DNA from: Pseudomonas sp. PIC25
Lineage (GTDB): Bacteria; Pseudomonadota; Gammaproteobacteria; Pseudomonadales; Pseudomonadaceae
Length of the DNA stretch: 64,000 bases
Direction: 5' to 3'
Assembly (NCBI RefSeq): GCF_002286785.1
Contig: NZ_MUJY01000190.1
Location: 18,554 to 82,553 of the forward strand
This document shows, in pieces, positions 49,353-61,500 of the stretch. Both the position numbers and the translations under genes were made by a program. The notes beneath the pieces were generated by a model, which saw nothing but the letters and a program-made list of their open reading frames with translations, was not told the origin of the DNA and ran no database searches. Position 1 is the first letter of the stretch, and the number at the start of each line of letters is the position of its first letter.

Positions 49353-50338
49353 GCCGGCTCAGCCAAGGCATCCGCGAGTACAACCTGTTCCAGGGTGTGC
49401 TGCTGGTGCTGGACCGGCTGCGCCGGGAAGACCGCAATGATGCCGACGAAGAGACGCTGTACGAGCGCATCGAATTCCAGGCCAACCCCAGCCTGGGCTT
49501 CCCCGGCAGCGATATCGATCGCGTGCAATTTTTCACCGAGCACGGCGAGACCCGCGCGCGCCTGCGCATCAACCTGGTGAGCCTGTTCGGCGCCGGTTCG
49601 CCGCTGCCTGCCTTCTATGGCGAACAGGCTTTGGGCGACAGCGCCGAAGGCGGCAATCCGACGCGCGACTTCCTCGACCTGTTCAACAACCGCCTGCAAC
49701 GCCTGATGTTGCCGATCTGGCAGAAGTACCGCTACCGCGTGCAGTTCCGCAGCGGCGCCAAGGACCCGTTCTCCGAGCACCTGTTCGCCCTGATCGGCCT
49801 TGGCGGCGAGACGCTGCGCGAAGCGAAAGAGCTGAACTGGAAGCGCCTGCTGCCCTACCTCGGGCTGCTCAGCCTGCGTGCCCACTCGGCGGCGCTGATC
49901 GAATCGGTGCTGCGCTACTACTTCAAGCACGCCGAGCTGAACATCGAGCAGTGCCTGGAGCGCCGGGTGGCGATCATTCCGGCGCAGCGCAACCGCCTCG
50001 GCCGCGCCAACAGCCAGCTCAGCGAAAGCCTGGTACTCGGCGAGCGGGTCCGCGATCGCGGCGGCAAGTTCCGCATCCACATCCGCCAGCTCAGCTGGGA
50101 GCGTTTCCACGAATTCCTGCCGATCGGCACGGGCTACCAGCCGCTCTGCGCGCTGGTGCGCTTCACCCTGCGCGATCCGCTCGACTACGACCTGCGCCTG
50201 GAGCTGCGTCCGGAAGAAATCCGCGACCAGCGCATCGGCGCGGAAAACCCCTGCCGCCTCGGCTGGACCAGCTGGCTCGGTCGCGAACGCGCCGACGGCC
50301 TGGTCACCCTGGGCCATTCAAGGACCGAAAAACGATGA
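49316..50338 (+). CDS. tssG: T6SS baseplate protein TssG (HsiH2)
   Basis: A 340-residue wedge protein. Conserved stretches include YNLFQGVLLVLDRL, IEFQANPSLGFPGSDID, NLVSLFGAGSPLPAFYGEQ, FLDLFNNRLQRLMLPIWQKYRY and RIHIRQLSWERFHEFLPIG. It pairs with TssF around TssE and TssK. It overlaps tssF and shares ATGA with clpV. Confidence 0.97.
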   Translation: MDATHGHATPALSRLSQGIREYNLFQGVLLVLDRLRREDRNDADEETLYERIEFQANPSLGFPGSDIDRVQFFTEHGETRARLRINLVSLFGAGSPLPAFYGEQALGDSAEGGNPTRDFLDLFNNRLQRLMLPIWQKYRYRVQFRSGAKDPFSEHLFALIGLGGETLREAKELNWKRLLPYLGLLSLRAHSAALIESVLRYYFKHAELNIEQCLERRVAIIPAQRNRLGRANSQLSESLVLGERVRDRGGKFRIHIRQLSWERFHEFLPIGTGYQPLCALVRFTLRDPLDYDLRLELRPEEIRDQRIGAENPCRLGWTSWLGRERADGLVTLGHSRTEKR

Positions 50339-52953
50339 TCAATGTCGATTTGCAACAACTGGTACAGGCCCTGGACGCCGAAACCCGCCGCGACCTGGAA
50401 GCCGCCGCCGAACGCTGCGTAATCCGTGGCGGCAGCAAGATTCTCGTCGAGGATCTGCTGCTCGGCCTGCTGGAGCGCCCGGAAAGCCTGCTGACCCGAG
50501 CCCTACAGGATGCCGAAGTGGAACCCGGCGAGCTGGCCAAGGCACTGCAACCGCGCGGCGAACACAGCGAATCGCGCAACCCGGTGTTCTCCACCGAGCT
50601 GGTGCAATGGCTGCAGGACGCCCTGCTGGTGGCCAGCCTCGAACTCGGCCAGAGCCAGATCGACCAAGCCGCGCTGATCCTCGCCCTGCTGCGCAACCCG
50701 CTGCGCTACGCCGGCAGCCACTACCAGCCACTGCTGGCGCGGATCAACGTCGAGCGCCTGCGCGAATTCGCCCTGGCCCAGCAGCCGCAGCAGGCCACCG
50801 GCAAGCCTGCCGCCGGCGGTGAATCCAACCTGGCGCGCTTCACCCACAACTTCACCCAGCAAGCCCGCGACGGCAAGCTGGACCCGGTGCTCTGCCGCGA
50901 CGCGGCGATCCGCCAGATGATCGACATCCTCGCCCGTCGGCGGAAGAACAACCCGATCGTGGTCGGCGAGGCCGGCGTCGGCAAAACCGCCATCGTCGAG
51001 GGCCTGGCCCTGCGCATTGCCAACGGCGAGGTGCCGGAGGTGCTCAAGGGCGTCGAACTGCTCTGCCTGGACCTCGGCCTGCTGCAAGCCGGCGCCAGCG
51101 TGAAGGGCGAGTTCGAACGGCGCCTGCAAGGCGTGATCGACGAGGTGAAGGGCTCGCCGAAGCCGATCATCCTGTTCATCGACGAAGCCCACACCCTGAT
51201 CGGCGCCGGTGGCCAGGCCGGCGGCTCGGACGCCGCCAACCTGCTCAAGCCGGCCCTGGCCCGGGGCGAGCTGCGTACCATCGCCGCTACCACCTGGAGC
51301 GAATACAAGAAGTACTTCGAGAAAGACCCGGCCCTGGCCCGGCGCTTCCAGCCCGTGCAACTGCACGAGCCGACCGTGGACGAAGCGGTCACCATCCTGC
51401 GCGGCCTGGCGCCGGTCTACGAGAAGAGCCACGGCATCTACCTGCGCGACGACGCGGTGGTCGCCGCCGCCGAGCTGTCCGCCCGCTACCTTGCCGGCCG
51501 CCAGTTGCCGGATAAGGCGGTCGACGTGCTCGACACCGCCTGCGCCCGCGTGCGCATCAGCCTGGCCGCCGCGCCGGAAGCCCTGGAACGCCTGCGCGGC
51601 GAGATCGCCGAGGGCGAGCGCCAGCGCGAAGCCGTGCGCCGCGACCTGGATGCCGGCCTGAAGATCGACGAAGAAGCCCTGGCGCACCTGGAAACCCGCC
51701 TCGCCGAAGCCCGTGCCGAACTGGAACAACTGGAAACCCGCTGGAGCCGGCAGCGCGAGCTGGCCGAGCGCCTGCTCGATCTGCGTAAGCGCTGCGCCAC
51801 CGCGCGCCAGGCGCCGGCCGTGGACGTCCAGGAAGAAGAAACCACCGAGAGCGAGGAGCAGCCGGGCCTGGCGCAACTGGAAGCCGAGCTGCGCGAAGCC
51901 CAGGCTGAACTGGCCGCTGCCCAGGCCAACGAACGCCTGGTCAGCCATGAAGTCTGCCCGCGCCTGGTCGCCGAAGTGATCAGCCACTGGACCGGCGTGC
52001 CGCTGTCGCAACTGGCCCGCGAGCACAACAGCAAGATCGTCACCTTCGCCAGCGACCTGCGCCAGCGCGTGCGTGGCCAGGAGCAGGCCATCGCCGCCCT
52101 CGACCGCGCCATGCGTGCCACCGCCGCCGGGCTGAACCGTCCCGATGCGCCTGTCGGCGTGTTCCTGCTGGTCGGCCCGAGCGGCGTCGGCAAGACCGAA
52201 ACCGCCCTGGCCCTGGCCGACCTGCTGTACGGCGGCGAGCGTTTCCTTACCACCATCAACATGTCCGAGTTCCAGGAAAAACACACCGTCTCCCGCCTGA
52301 TCGGCGCGCCTCCGGGCTACGTCGGCTATGGCGAGGGCGGCATGCTCACCGAGGCGGTGCGGCAGAAGCCCTACTCGGTGGTACTGCTGGACGAGGTGGA
52401 AAAGGCCGACCCGGACGTGATGAACGTCTTCTACCAGATCTTCGACAAGGGCGTGGCCAACGACGGCGAAGGGCGTGAGATCAACTTCCGCAACACCCTG
52501 ATCCTGATGACCTCCAACCTGGCCAGCGAGCGCATCGCCAGCCTCTGCCAGGGCGGCCAGCGCCCGGCGGCGGAAGACCTGGAACTGGCGATACGCCCGG
52601 TGCTCAGCCAGCACTTCAAGCCGGCGCTGCTCGGCCGCATGCGCGTGGTGCCCTACTACCCGGTGGACGGCGAAGTACTGCGCGAGCTGGTCGCGCTCAA
52701 GCTGGCCCGCTTCGGCGAACGCCTGGAGCGCCGGCAGTTGCAGTTCAGCCACTGCGAAGCCCTGGTGGACAACCTCGCCGAGCGCTGCACCCACGCCGAC
52801 AGCGGTGCGCGGCTGATCGACCACCTGATCGACCAACACCTGCAACCGCTGGTGGTGGACCGTCTGCTCGACGCCATGGCGGCGGGCGAATCCCTGCAGC
52901 GCGTACACGCCACCCTCGATGGCGAAGGTTCGGTGGTCTGTGAGTTCGCTTAA
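50335..52953 (+). CDS. clpV: T6SS sheath-recycling AAA+ ATPase ClpV (TssH)
   Basis: An 872-residue Hsp100 ATPase starting at the ATG that overlaps the tssG stop; a longer upstream frame is tssG read out of phase. The N-domain covers ~1-150. First Walker A GEAGVGKT is at 211-218 with FIDEAHTLIGAGG; the coiled-coil middle region lies around 400-520. Second Walker A GPSGVGKT is at 614-621 with VVLLDEVEKADPDVMNVFYQIFD. It extracts TssC from contracted sheaths for reuse. AAA+ motifs are complete. Confidence 0.97.
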   Translation: MINVDLQQLVQALDAETRRDLEAAAERCVIRGGSKILVEDLLLGLLERPESLLTRALQDAEVEPGELAKALQPRGEHSESRNPVFSTELVQWLQDALLVASLELGQSQIDQAALILALLRNPLRYAGSHYQPLLARINVERLREFALAQQPQQATGKPAAGGESNLARFTHNFTQQARDGKLDPVLCRDAAIRQMIDILARRRKNNPIVVGEAGVGKTAIVEGLALRIANGEVPEVLKGVELLCLDLGLLQAGASVKGEFERRLQGVIDEVKGSPKPIILFIDEAHTLIGAGGQAGGSDAANLLKPALARGELRTIAATTWSEYKKYFEKDPALARRFQPVQLHEPTVDEAVTILRGLAPVYEKSHGIYLRDDAVVAAAELSARYLAGRQLPDKAVDVLDTACARVRISLAAAPEALERLRGEIAEGERQREAVRRDLDAGLKIDEEALAHLETRLAEARAELEQLETRWSRQRELAERLLDLRKRCATARQAPAVDVQEEETTESEEQPGLAQLEAELREAQAELAAAQANERLVSHEVCPRLVAEVISHWTGVPLSQLAREHNSKIVTFASDLRQRVRGQEQAIAALDRAMRATAAGLNRPDAPVGVFLLVGPSGVGKTETALALADLLYGGERFLTTINMSEFQEKHTVSRLIGAPPGYVGYGEGGMLTEAVRQKPYSVVLLDEVEKADPDVMNVFYQIFDKGVANDGEGREINFRNTLILMTSNLASERIASLCQGGQRPAAEDLELAIRPVLSQHFKPALLGRMRVVPYYPVDGEVLRELVALKLARFGERLERRQLQFSHCEALVDNLAERCTHADSGARLIDHLIDQHLQPLVVDRLLDAMAAGESLQRVHATLDGEGSVVCEFA

Positions 52954-52963
52954 GGTCCCGCCG

Positions 52964-54481
<1,518 letters not shown>

Positions 54482-54527
54482 GACGAACCGAATGAACCCC
54501 TTATCCCCTAACCACGGAGGCCCCCAC

Positions 54528-54662
54528 ATGCAGTACCGCCACTGGCCCGCCGCCCTGTTGATCCTGGCCCTGTCCCTGGCCGGTTGCAGCGGCAACTACA
54601 AGTTCAACGACGACGAATACCGCCCGCTGGGCGATCCGCAAGCGGTCAACCGCGGCAACTGA
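54528..54662 (+). CDS. Small T6SS-associated lipoprotein (OrfX-like)
   Basis: A 44-residue protein with GGAGG 7 nt before the ATG. The N-terminus MQYRHWPAALLILALSLAGC is a lipoprotein signal ending at the lipobox Cys20, leaving a mature chain of 25 residues (GCSGNYKFNDDEYRPLGDP region). It occupies the orfX position of the P. aeruginosa H2 locus. The function is unknown. Confidence 0.8.
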   Translation: MQYRHWPAALLILALSLAGCSGNYKFNDDEYRPLGDPQAVNRGN

Positions 54663-54680
54663 CGCGAGGAGCGACACACC

Positions 54681-55874
54681 ATGGAACTGGTCTTCGATAT
54701 GGTCGGCGCGCAGCAATTCGTGCCCGGCCTGCTGACGACGAAAACCTTCAAGCAGGCGGGCGGCGTGATCGGCCGTGCCGAGGATTGCGACTGGGTGATC
54801 CCCGATCGCAAGAACGTGGTGTCCAAGCACCACGCCCAGGTCAGCTACCGCGATGGCGCGTTCTACCTGACCGACACCAGCAGCAACGGCATCCAGCTCA
54901 AGGACAGCGGCGCCAGCCTGCAACGCGGCCGTCCGCAGCGCATCGAGCACGGCGGCGTCTATTGCCTGGGCGACTTCGAGATTCGCGCACGGCTGATCCA
55001 GGACCCGGCGTCGTTCGAAGGCGACATCGGCCGCCCGCAGCCCGCCGGCAGCATCATCCCCGACGATGCCTTCCTCGATCTCGACCCGCTGACCGCCCTC
55101 GACCAGCAGGAGCGCGTCTACGCCGAGGTGGACGAACTGATCGCCCTGACCACGCCGCGCCAGCAGCCGGCGCAGCAGCGCGACTACGCGCGCATCGATA
55201 TGGAAAGCCTGCCGGTCCCCGAGCTGGTGATGCCGGAAGCGGCGCCCACGCCGAAGCCCGCCCCCGAACCGGAGCGCCTGCCGCCGAGTTTCTGGGAACG
55301 CTTCGGCGAGGCCCTCGGCGTGCATCTCGACGACCTCGATGACGACGCCCGCGAAGCCCTGGCGCTGAACGCCGCCCGGTTGCTGCGCCTCTGCGTCGGC
55401 AACCTGCAGCAAAGCCTGCGCACCCGCGCCGAGCTGAAGAACGAAATGCGCCTGGGCCTGACCACCGTGCAGAGCGCCGGCAACAACCCGCTCAAGCACA
55501 GCAGCGACGCCCGCGAGGCGCTGAACGTACTGCTGCGCGGCGGCAAGCCCGGCCAACTGCCTGCCGAACAGGCCATTGGCCGCGCCTTCCGCGACCTGCA
55601 GGCGCACCAGGTGGCGCTGGTCGCCGCCAGCCGCGCGGCGGTCAAGGCGATGCTCGAACAGCTCTCGCCGGAACAGCTCAGCCTGCGCTTCGAGCGCGAG
55701 AGCAAACCGCTGGTCGCCACCGCCGGCAGCCGCTGGCGCGCCTACCGCCGCCTGCACGACGCCATGCAACGCGACGACGACTGGAGCGAACGCCTGTTCG
55801 CCCGCGACTTCGCCCAAGCCTACGAAGAACAGGTGCGCCTGATCGCCACCCTCGACACGAACCTCCAAGGATGA
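54681..55874 (+). CDS. fha2: T6SS FHA-domain scaffold protein (Fha2/TagH)
   Basis: A 397-residue cytoplasmic protein. The FHA domain lies at about residues 25-95 (GGVIGRAEDCDWVIPD, VVSKHHAQVSYRDGAFYLTDTSSNGI), with the Gly-Arg and Ser-x-x-His residues used in phospho-Thr recognition. An acidic linker is followed by a C-terminal TagH-type helical domain (FWERFGEALGVHLDDL, LRLCVGNLQQSLRTRAELKNEMRL). It is the expected target of the Stk/Stp pair downstream. It shares ATGA with the next frame. Confidence 0.95.
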   Translation: MELVFDMVGAQQFVPGLLTTKTFKQAGGVIGRAEDCDWVIPDRKNVVSKHHAQVSYRDGAFYLTDTSSNGIQLKDSGASLQRGRPQRIEHGGVYCLGDFEIRARLIQDPASFEGDIGRPQPAGSIIPDDAFLDLDPLTALDQQERVYAEVDELIALTTPRQQPAQQRDYARIDMESLPVPELVMPEAAPTPKPAPEPERLPPSFWERFGEALGVHLDDLDDDAREALALNAARLLRLCVGNLQQSLRTRAELKNEMRLGLTTVQSAGNNPLKHSSDAREALNVLLRGGKPGQLPAEQAIGRAFRDLQAHQVALVAASRAAVKAMLEQLSPEQLSLRFERESKPLVATAGSRWRAYRRLHDAMQRDDDWSERLFARDFAQAYEEQVRLIATLDTNLQG

Positions 55875-55879
55875 TCGCC

Positions 55880-56362
55880 ATGTCCCGCCTCATCACCCTG
55901 GCCCTGCTCGCCACCCTGTCCGCCCTCGGCGGCTGCTCCGCGCTGTCGCCCTACTCGGACCTCACCAAGCTGGACCTGCAACTGGCCGGCAGCGAGCGGC
56001 TCAACCCCGACCTCAACGGCCGGCCCTCGCCCATCGTCGTGCGGCTGATCGAACTCAAGCACCCGGTGGCCTTCGAGAACGCCGATTTCTTCTCGCTCTA
56101 CCAGCGTCCGAAGGAAGCCCTGTCGCCCGACCTGGTAACCCAGGAAGAACTGGAGCTGCGTCCCGGCGAGACGCGCGAACTGAAGCTCACCACCCAGGAG
56201 GGCAGCCGCTACGTCGGCGTGCTGGCGGCCTACCGCGATCTGCCGGAGGCCAACTGGCGCTTCGTCATCCCGATCGAGGCCAAGGCGCTCAACCGTGCCG
56301 AACTGAGCCTCGACGAGCGTGGCATCCATGCCGTCGACCCGCTCGCCAAGAAGGACGACTAA
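55880..56362 (+). CDS. tssJ: T6SS outer-membrane lipoprotein TssJ (Lip2)
   Basis: A 160-residue lipoprotein from the ATG at 55880, with AGGA 8 nt upstream; the ATG at 55871 overlaps fha2 with no room for a site. The lipobox is LGGC. The beta-sandwich includes LDLQLAGSERLNPDLNGRPSPIVVRLIEL and FFSLYQRPKEAL, with RYVGVLAAYRDLPEANWRF later. It anchors TssM in the membrane complex. Confidence 0.95.
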   Translation: MSRLITLALLATLSALGGCSALSPYSDLTKLDLQLAGSERLNPDLNGRPSPIVVRLIELKHPVAFENADFFSLYQRPKEALSPDLVTQEELELRPGETRELKLTTQEGSRYVGVLAAYRDLPEANWRFVIPIEAKALNRAELSLDERGIHAVDPLAKKDD

Positions 56363-56365
56363 GCC

Positions 56366-57691
56366 ATGACCATGCACAAAGTGATCTGGCAGGAAGGCAT
56401 GCTGCTGCGTCCCCAGCACTTCCAGCAGAGCGACCGCTATTACGACTACCAGCTCAAAACCCGCACCCGCACGCTGGAACCTTATGCCTGGGGTTTCTTC
56501 GATCTGGAGATCGACAAGCAGTCCCTGCGTAATGGCCAACTGGTCCTCAACCAGGCCAGCGGCATCCTGCCGGACGGCACCCTGTTCGAACTCGACCGCA
56601 AGGCGATTGCCATCGACGTGCCGCCGAACACCAGCAACACACCGGTCTACCTGGCGCTGCCGCTGGCCACCGGCAACAACATCGAGGCCCGCCGGGGCGA
56701 GCAGAAAGACGTCCTGGCGCGCTACATCGCCCGCGACCAGGAGGTCTACGACTCCAACGCCGGCGAAGACAGCGCCAGCCAGGTGAGCATCGGCCAGTTG
56801 GACTTCCGCCTGCTGCTGGGCGAGCAGCAGAGCGACCAGGCCTACGTGAAACTCCAGCTTTGCAGCATCCAGGACACCACCCTGGACAAGGAAATCCACC
56901 TCGACGGCAGCTATCTGGCGACCTTCATCGATTTCCAGGCCTCCGACGTACTGGTGTCCTACCTGAAGGAAGTGATCAGCATGCTCGGCCATCGCGGCGA
57001 CGTGCTCGCCGAACGTATCCGCGCCACCGGCAAGGTGGGCGGCGCCGAGGTCGGCGACTTCATGATGCTGCAGCTGATCAACCGCTACGAGCCGGTGCTG
57101 CGGCACTACCTGGGCGTCGAGCGGGTCCACCCGGAGCAGATCTACCGCGAACTGCTCGGCCTGCTCGGCGAGCTGGCGACCTTCGCCAGCGAGACCAAGC
57201 GCCCGCGCCTGAATAGCCGCTACCAGCACAGCGACCAGGGCCTGTCGTTCCGCACGCTGATGGACGCTATCCGCCAAGTGCTGTCGATGGTGCTCGAACA
57301 ACACGCCATCGAACTGCTCCTGCAACAGCGCCAGTACGGCATCCAGGTTTCCCCGCTGCACGACCACAAGCTGCTCGGCTCGGCCTCCTTCGTACTCGCC
57401 GCCAGCGCCGAGTGCGACTCCGAGGAGCTGCGCAACCGCCTGCCGGCGCACCTCAAGGTCGGCCCGGTGGAGCGCATCCGCCAACTGGTCAACCTGCACC
57501 TGCCGGGCATCAAGGTGAAACCGCTACCGGTGGCGCCGCGGCAGATTCCGTTCCATTCCGGAAAGACCTACTTCGCCCTGGAACTCGGCTCCGAGGACCT
57601 GGCGCAACTGGAAGGCTCCGGCGGCTTCGCCTTCCACGTGTCCGGCGAGTTCTCCGGGCTTGAGCTGAAATTCTGGGCAATCAGGAACTGA
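56366..57691 (+). CDS. tssK: T6SS baseplate-membrane connector TssK (HsiJ2)
   Basis: A 441-residue cytoplasmic trimeric connector. Family N-terminus: VIWQEGMLLRPQHFQQSDRYYDY. FELDRKAIAIDVPPNTSNTPVYLALPL and YRELLGLLGELATFASETKRP are conserved. TssK joins the TssFGE wedges to TssL and TssM. It lies 3 bp after tssJ and 2 bp before tssL. Confidence 0.97.
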   Translation: MTMHKVIWQEGMLLRPQHFQQSDRYYDYQLKTRTRTLEPYAWGFFDLEIDKQSLRNGQLVLNQASGILPDGTLFELDRKAIAIDVPPNTSNTPVYLALPLATGNNIEARRGEQKDVLARYIARDQEVYDSNAGEDSASQVSIGQLDFRLLLGEQQSDQAYVKLQLCSIQDTTLDKEIHLDGSYLATFIDFQASDVLVSYLKEVISMLGHRGDVLAERIRATGKVGGAEVGDFMMLQLINRYEPVLRHYLGVERVHPEQIYRELLGLLGELATFASETKRPRLNSRYQHSDQGLSFRTLMDAIRQVLSMVLEQHAIELLLQQRQYGIQVSPLHDHKLLGSASFVLAASAECDSEELRNRLPAHLKVGPVERIRQLVNLHLPGIKVKPLPVAPRQIPFHSGKTYFALELGSEDLAQLEGSGGFAFHVSGEFSGLELKFWAIRN

Positions 57692-57693
57692 CT

Positions 57694-58569
57694 ATGACCA
57701 CCAAGGAAATGGAATACGGCCAGGATGACAAGACAGTCATCCTCAACCGCAAGGGCGAGGCCCCGGCGCAGAGCCCGCTGACCGATTTCGCCGCCGCACC
57801 GAAGTTCGAGCAGTTGGAAGAGCGCATGATCTACGCCGCCCGCCTGCGCCCGGCGGAAACCTTCAACATCAGTCTGAACCCGCTGGTCGCCGCCGCCGCC
57901 CCGCTGCTGTCGGAAGTGGTGCGGCTCAAGCACAGCCAGGGGACCGAGGACCTGCGTGCTCTCAACGCGACCCTGAGCAGCGCGATCAAGCTGTTCGAGC
58001 ACCATGCCCTGCATGACGGTGCCGAGAGCAGCCAGGTGATGGCCGCACGCTACGTACTCTGCACCGTGGTGGACGAAGCGGTGGTCACCACCCCCGGCGG
58101 CGACGAAAGCACCTGGTCGCAGATGAGTCTGCTGTCGAGCTTCCACAACGAAACCTTCGGCGGCGAGAAGTTCTTCCAGTTGCTCGAACGCCTCTCGCGC
58201 AACCCGGTCAAGCACCTGCCGATGCTGGAGCTGATGTACCTTTGCCTGTCCCTGGGCTTCGAGGGCAAGTACCGCGTACAGCCACGCGGCATGCTCGAAC
58301 TGGAAGCCGTGCGCGACAGCCTCTACCGGCAAATCCGCCAGTTGCGCGGCGACGTTCCGCGGGAAGTCTCGCCGCACTGGCAGGGCCTGAAGGACACCCG
58401 CCGACGCCTAGTGCGCATCGTGCCCTGGTGGCTGGTCGCCCTGTTCACCCTGGTCTGCCTGGGCGTGATGCACGCCGGCTTCGCCTGGGTCCTCGATCAG
58501 CAGCGCGACACCGTTCTGCAACCGTACCAGCCCGTCGACCCGACCGCCCAGGTCGAGCAACAGCCGTAA
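57694..58569 (+). CDS. tssL: T6SS inner-membrane protein TssL (DotU2)
   Basis: A 291-residue DotU-type protein with the cytoplasmic hook domain (NPLVAAAAPLLSEVVRLKHSQ, YVLCTVVDEAVVTTPGG, FFQLLERLSRNPVKHLPMLELMYLCLSLGFEGKYRV). A single C-terminal membrane segment is near residues 250-272 (WWLVALFTLVCLGVMHAGFAWVL). There is no OmpA-type peptidoglycan-binding domain. Confidence 0.96.
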   Translation: MTTKEMEYGQDDKTVILNRKGEAPAQSPLTDFAAAPKFEQLEERMIYAARLRPAETFNISLNPLVAAAAPLLSEVVRLKHSQGTEDLRALNATLSSAIKLFEHHALHDGAESSQVMAARYVLCTVVDEAVVTTPGGDESTWSQMSLLSSFHNETFGGEKFFQLLERLSRNPVKHLPMLELMYLCLSLGFEGKYRVQPRGMLELEAVRDSLYRQIRQLRGDVPREVSPHWQGLKDTRRRLVRIVPWWLVALFTLVCLGVMHAGFAWVLDQQRDTVLQPYQPVDPTAQVEQQP

Positions 58570-58584
58570 CTAGGACGTAACGCC

Positions 58585-61500
58585 ATGAAGGATTTCTTCG
58601 GCAAGCTTGCCGCCTTTTTCCGCAAGACCTGGGTCTGGAGCCTGTGCCTGCTGCTGGTACTGTCGCTGCTGATCTGGTTCGTCGGCCCGCTGTTCGCGGT
58701 CAACGACTACAAGTTCTGGGAATCCCCGACCAGCCGCCTGCTGACCATCGCCGCGCTGTGCCTGGCCTGGGGCCTGTTCATCGTCTTCAGCAGCTGGCGC
58801 GCCACCCGTCGCAAGCAGGCCGAGGCCAGCGACGAGGAGGCCCAGGAACGCCAGCGCCGCGAGGGTCTGATTACTGAAGAACAGAGCATCCTCACCCGTC
58901 GCTTCAAGGACGCCCTCGTCACCCTGCGCAGCTCCAGCCTCTACCGTGGCCGCAGCGAACGCTGGCGCAACGAGCTGCCCTGGTACCTGGTGATCGGCCC
59001 CGCGAAGAGCGGCAAGACCAGCCTGCTGGACTTCTCCGGCCTGGACTTCCCGCTCAATCGCGGCGCCAGCGAGCGCCTGACCAAGGACGTCTCGGGCACC
59101 CGCTACGCCGACTGGTACTTCGCCGACCACGCGGTGCTGATCGACACGGCCGGCCGCTACCTGACCCAGCCCGACAAGCAGGTCGACGGCCGCGCCTGGG
59201 ACACCCTGCTCGGCCTGCTGCGCCGCCGCCGCGCCCGTCCGCTCAACGGCGTGCTGGTGAACATTCCGGTGGAAATGCTGCGCCACGGCACCGAGGCCGA
59301 ACAGGAAACCCTGGCCAACCAGGTCCGCCAGCGCTTGCAGGAAATCCGCCAGCGCCTCGGCGCCGACGTACCGGTCTATCTGGTGATCAGCAAGGCCGAC
59401 CAGCTGCTCGGCTTCGACGAGTTCTTCGACCAGCTGTCCCGCGAGGAGAGCGACCAAGTGCTCGGCGTCAGCTTCCGCAAGGAGCAGAACGGCACCGACG
59501 CCGGCGTGGTGCGCCAGGAGTTCGAAGAACTGCTGCGCCGCCTGAACAGCCAGGTCATCCTGCGCATGCACCAGGAGCGCGACACCCAGCGCCGTGGCCG
59601 CATCCTCGACTTCCCGCACCAGCTCGGGAAGATCGGCGAATCCCTGTGCCTGTTCATCGAACTGGCCTTTTCCGGCAACCGCTACCAGCAGGAAAGCCAA
59701 CTGCGCGGCTTCTACCTGACCACCGCGCCCTACCTCACCAAGGCACTCGACGAGGAAACCGCCGCCCTGGGCGACAACCTGGGCGGCTTTGCCACCAAGG
59801 CCCTGCCGATGCTGCGCGCCGGCCGTGCCCGTTTCATTAACCACCTGCTAAGCCGGGTGATCTTCCCCGAAGCCGACCTCGCCGGGCTGGACCAGAAGGA
59901 AGTCCGCCGCATCGACTGGGGCCAGCGCGCCCTCTATGCCGGTGCCTTCGCCTGCCTGGTGCTGTTCGGCCTGTTCTGGGCCAACGGCTTCTCGGCCAAC
60001 CACGACCGCCTCGAACAACTGCGCGACATCGCCCAGAAGCTCGGCCGCGAGCGCCAGGCGATCGACCCGCAGGACGACGCCCTGCAGACCCTCAAGGCCC
60101 TGGACAGCAGCTACGCTGCGACTCAGGTCTTCCCGCCTAAGGCTGACGTCTCCTACCTGCAACGCGGCGGCTTCTACCAAGGCGAGCAGGTCGACCCGAC
60201 CGTCCACCAGGCCTACCGCCGGCAACTGGAAGAATTGCTCCTGACCCGCGTCGGCCGGCAGCTCGAAGCGCAGATTCGCGCCAACCTGAACGACCGCGAG
60301 CGCCTGCTCGGCAGCCTGCGCGCCTACCTCATGCTGAACCTGGAAGAGCGCCGCGACGCAGGCTTCCTCAAGGAATGGCTGGCCGCCGACTGGTCCCTGC
60401 GCTACGCCGGCAACGCGGTGGCGCAGAACGGCCTGAACAGCCACTTCGACCGCCTGCTCGGCGAGTCCTTCACGCCCTACCCGCTCAACGCCCCGCTGGT
60501 CGCCCAGGCGCGCCAAGTGCTGCGCAGCGAATCGCTGGCCAACGTGGTCTACCGCATGCTCCGCGACCAGGCCCGCAGCCTGCCGGACTACCGCCTGAGC
60601 CAGCGCCTCGGCCCGCAGGGCGCGCTGTTCGTCGGTGCCGACTACGCCATCCCCGGCTTCTACACCCAGAACGGCTACCAGAAGTTCTACGTCGCCCAAG
60701 GTGCCGACCTGGTGCGCGAAATCCTGCGCGACAACTGGGTCCTGGGCGAAGGCGACAGCCTCAGCGCCAACGACCTTGGCCGCCTGATGGTGGAGATGGA
60801 GCAACTGTACTTCCGCGACTACGCCAACTATTGGGGCGAAGCCCTGTCGCAACTGGCGCTGGAGCCTATCGGCAACGCGGCGCAGGGCGCCCTGCAACTG
60901 ACCGGACTGACCGCGGCCAACTCGCCGCTGCTGCAACTGCTGGTGGAAATCCGCGACAACACCCGCTTCGCTGGTCTGGCCGAAGCCGCGGACAGCGCCG
61001 GCGAAGCCGCCGGTGCGCTGGAAGGCGCCAAGGGCAAGCTCGGCAAGGCCGCCAAACTGGCCAGCGCCGCCGCCGAACAGGCCCAGGCCGCCCTGGCGAA
61101 GAACGTCCCCGACACCGCACGCAAAACCCTGGAACGTCGCTTCGAACCGCTGCACCGTCTGCTCGACGACAACGGCGGTGCCTCCGCCGAACTGGCGCCG
61201 ACCCTGCAAGCTCTCGACGCCCTGCAACTGCAACTGGCCGGCCTCGCCCATGCCAGCGCGCCGGACCAGGCCGCCTTCGAACTGGCCAAGGCCCGCATGG
61301 GCGGTCAGCGCGACGCCATCAACCAGTTGCGCAACAGCGCCGCGCGCCTGCCGCAGCCGGTCGGCAACTGGCTCGGCCTGCTCGCCGAAGACAGTTGGAT
61401 GCTGGTGCTCAACGACGCCTACCACTACCTGAACCAGCGCTACCAGAGCGAGCTGTACGCCTTCTACAAAAGCTCCCTGCGCCAGCGTTACCCGTTCAGC

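Noticed and set aside
49951..50334. Upstream extension of the clpV frame, suggesting a 1000-residue protein
   Set aside because: This part is tssG read in another phase. The ATG at 50335 overlaps the tssG stop and begins the conserved ClpV N-domain.
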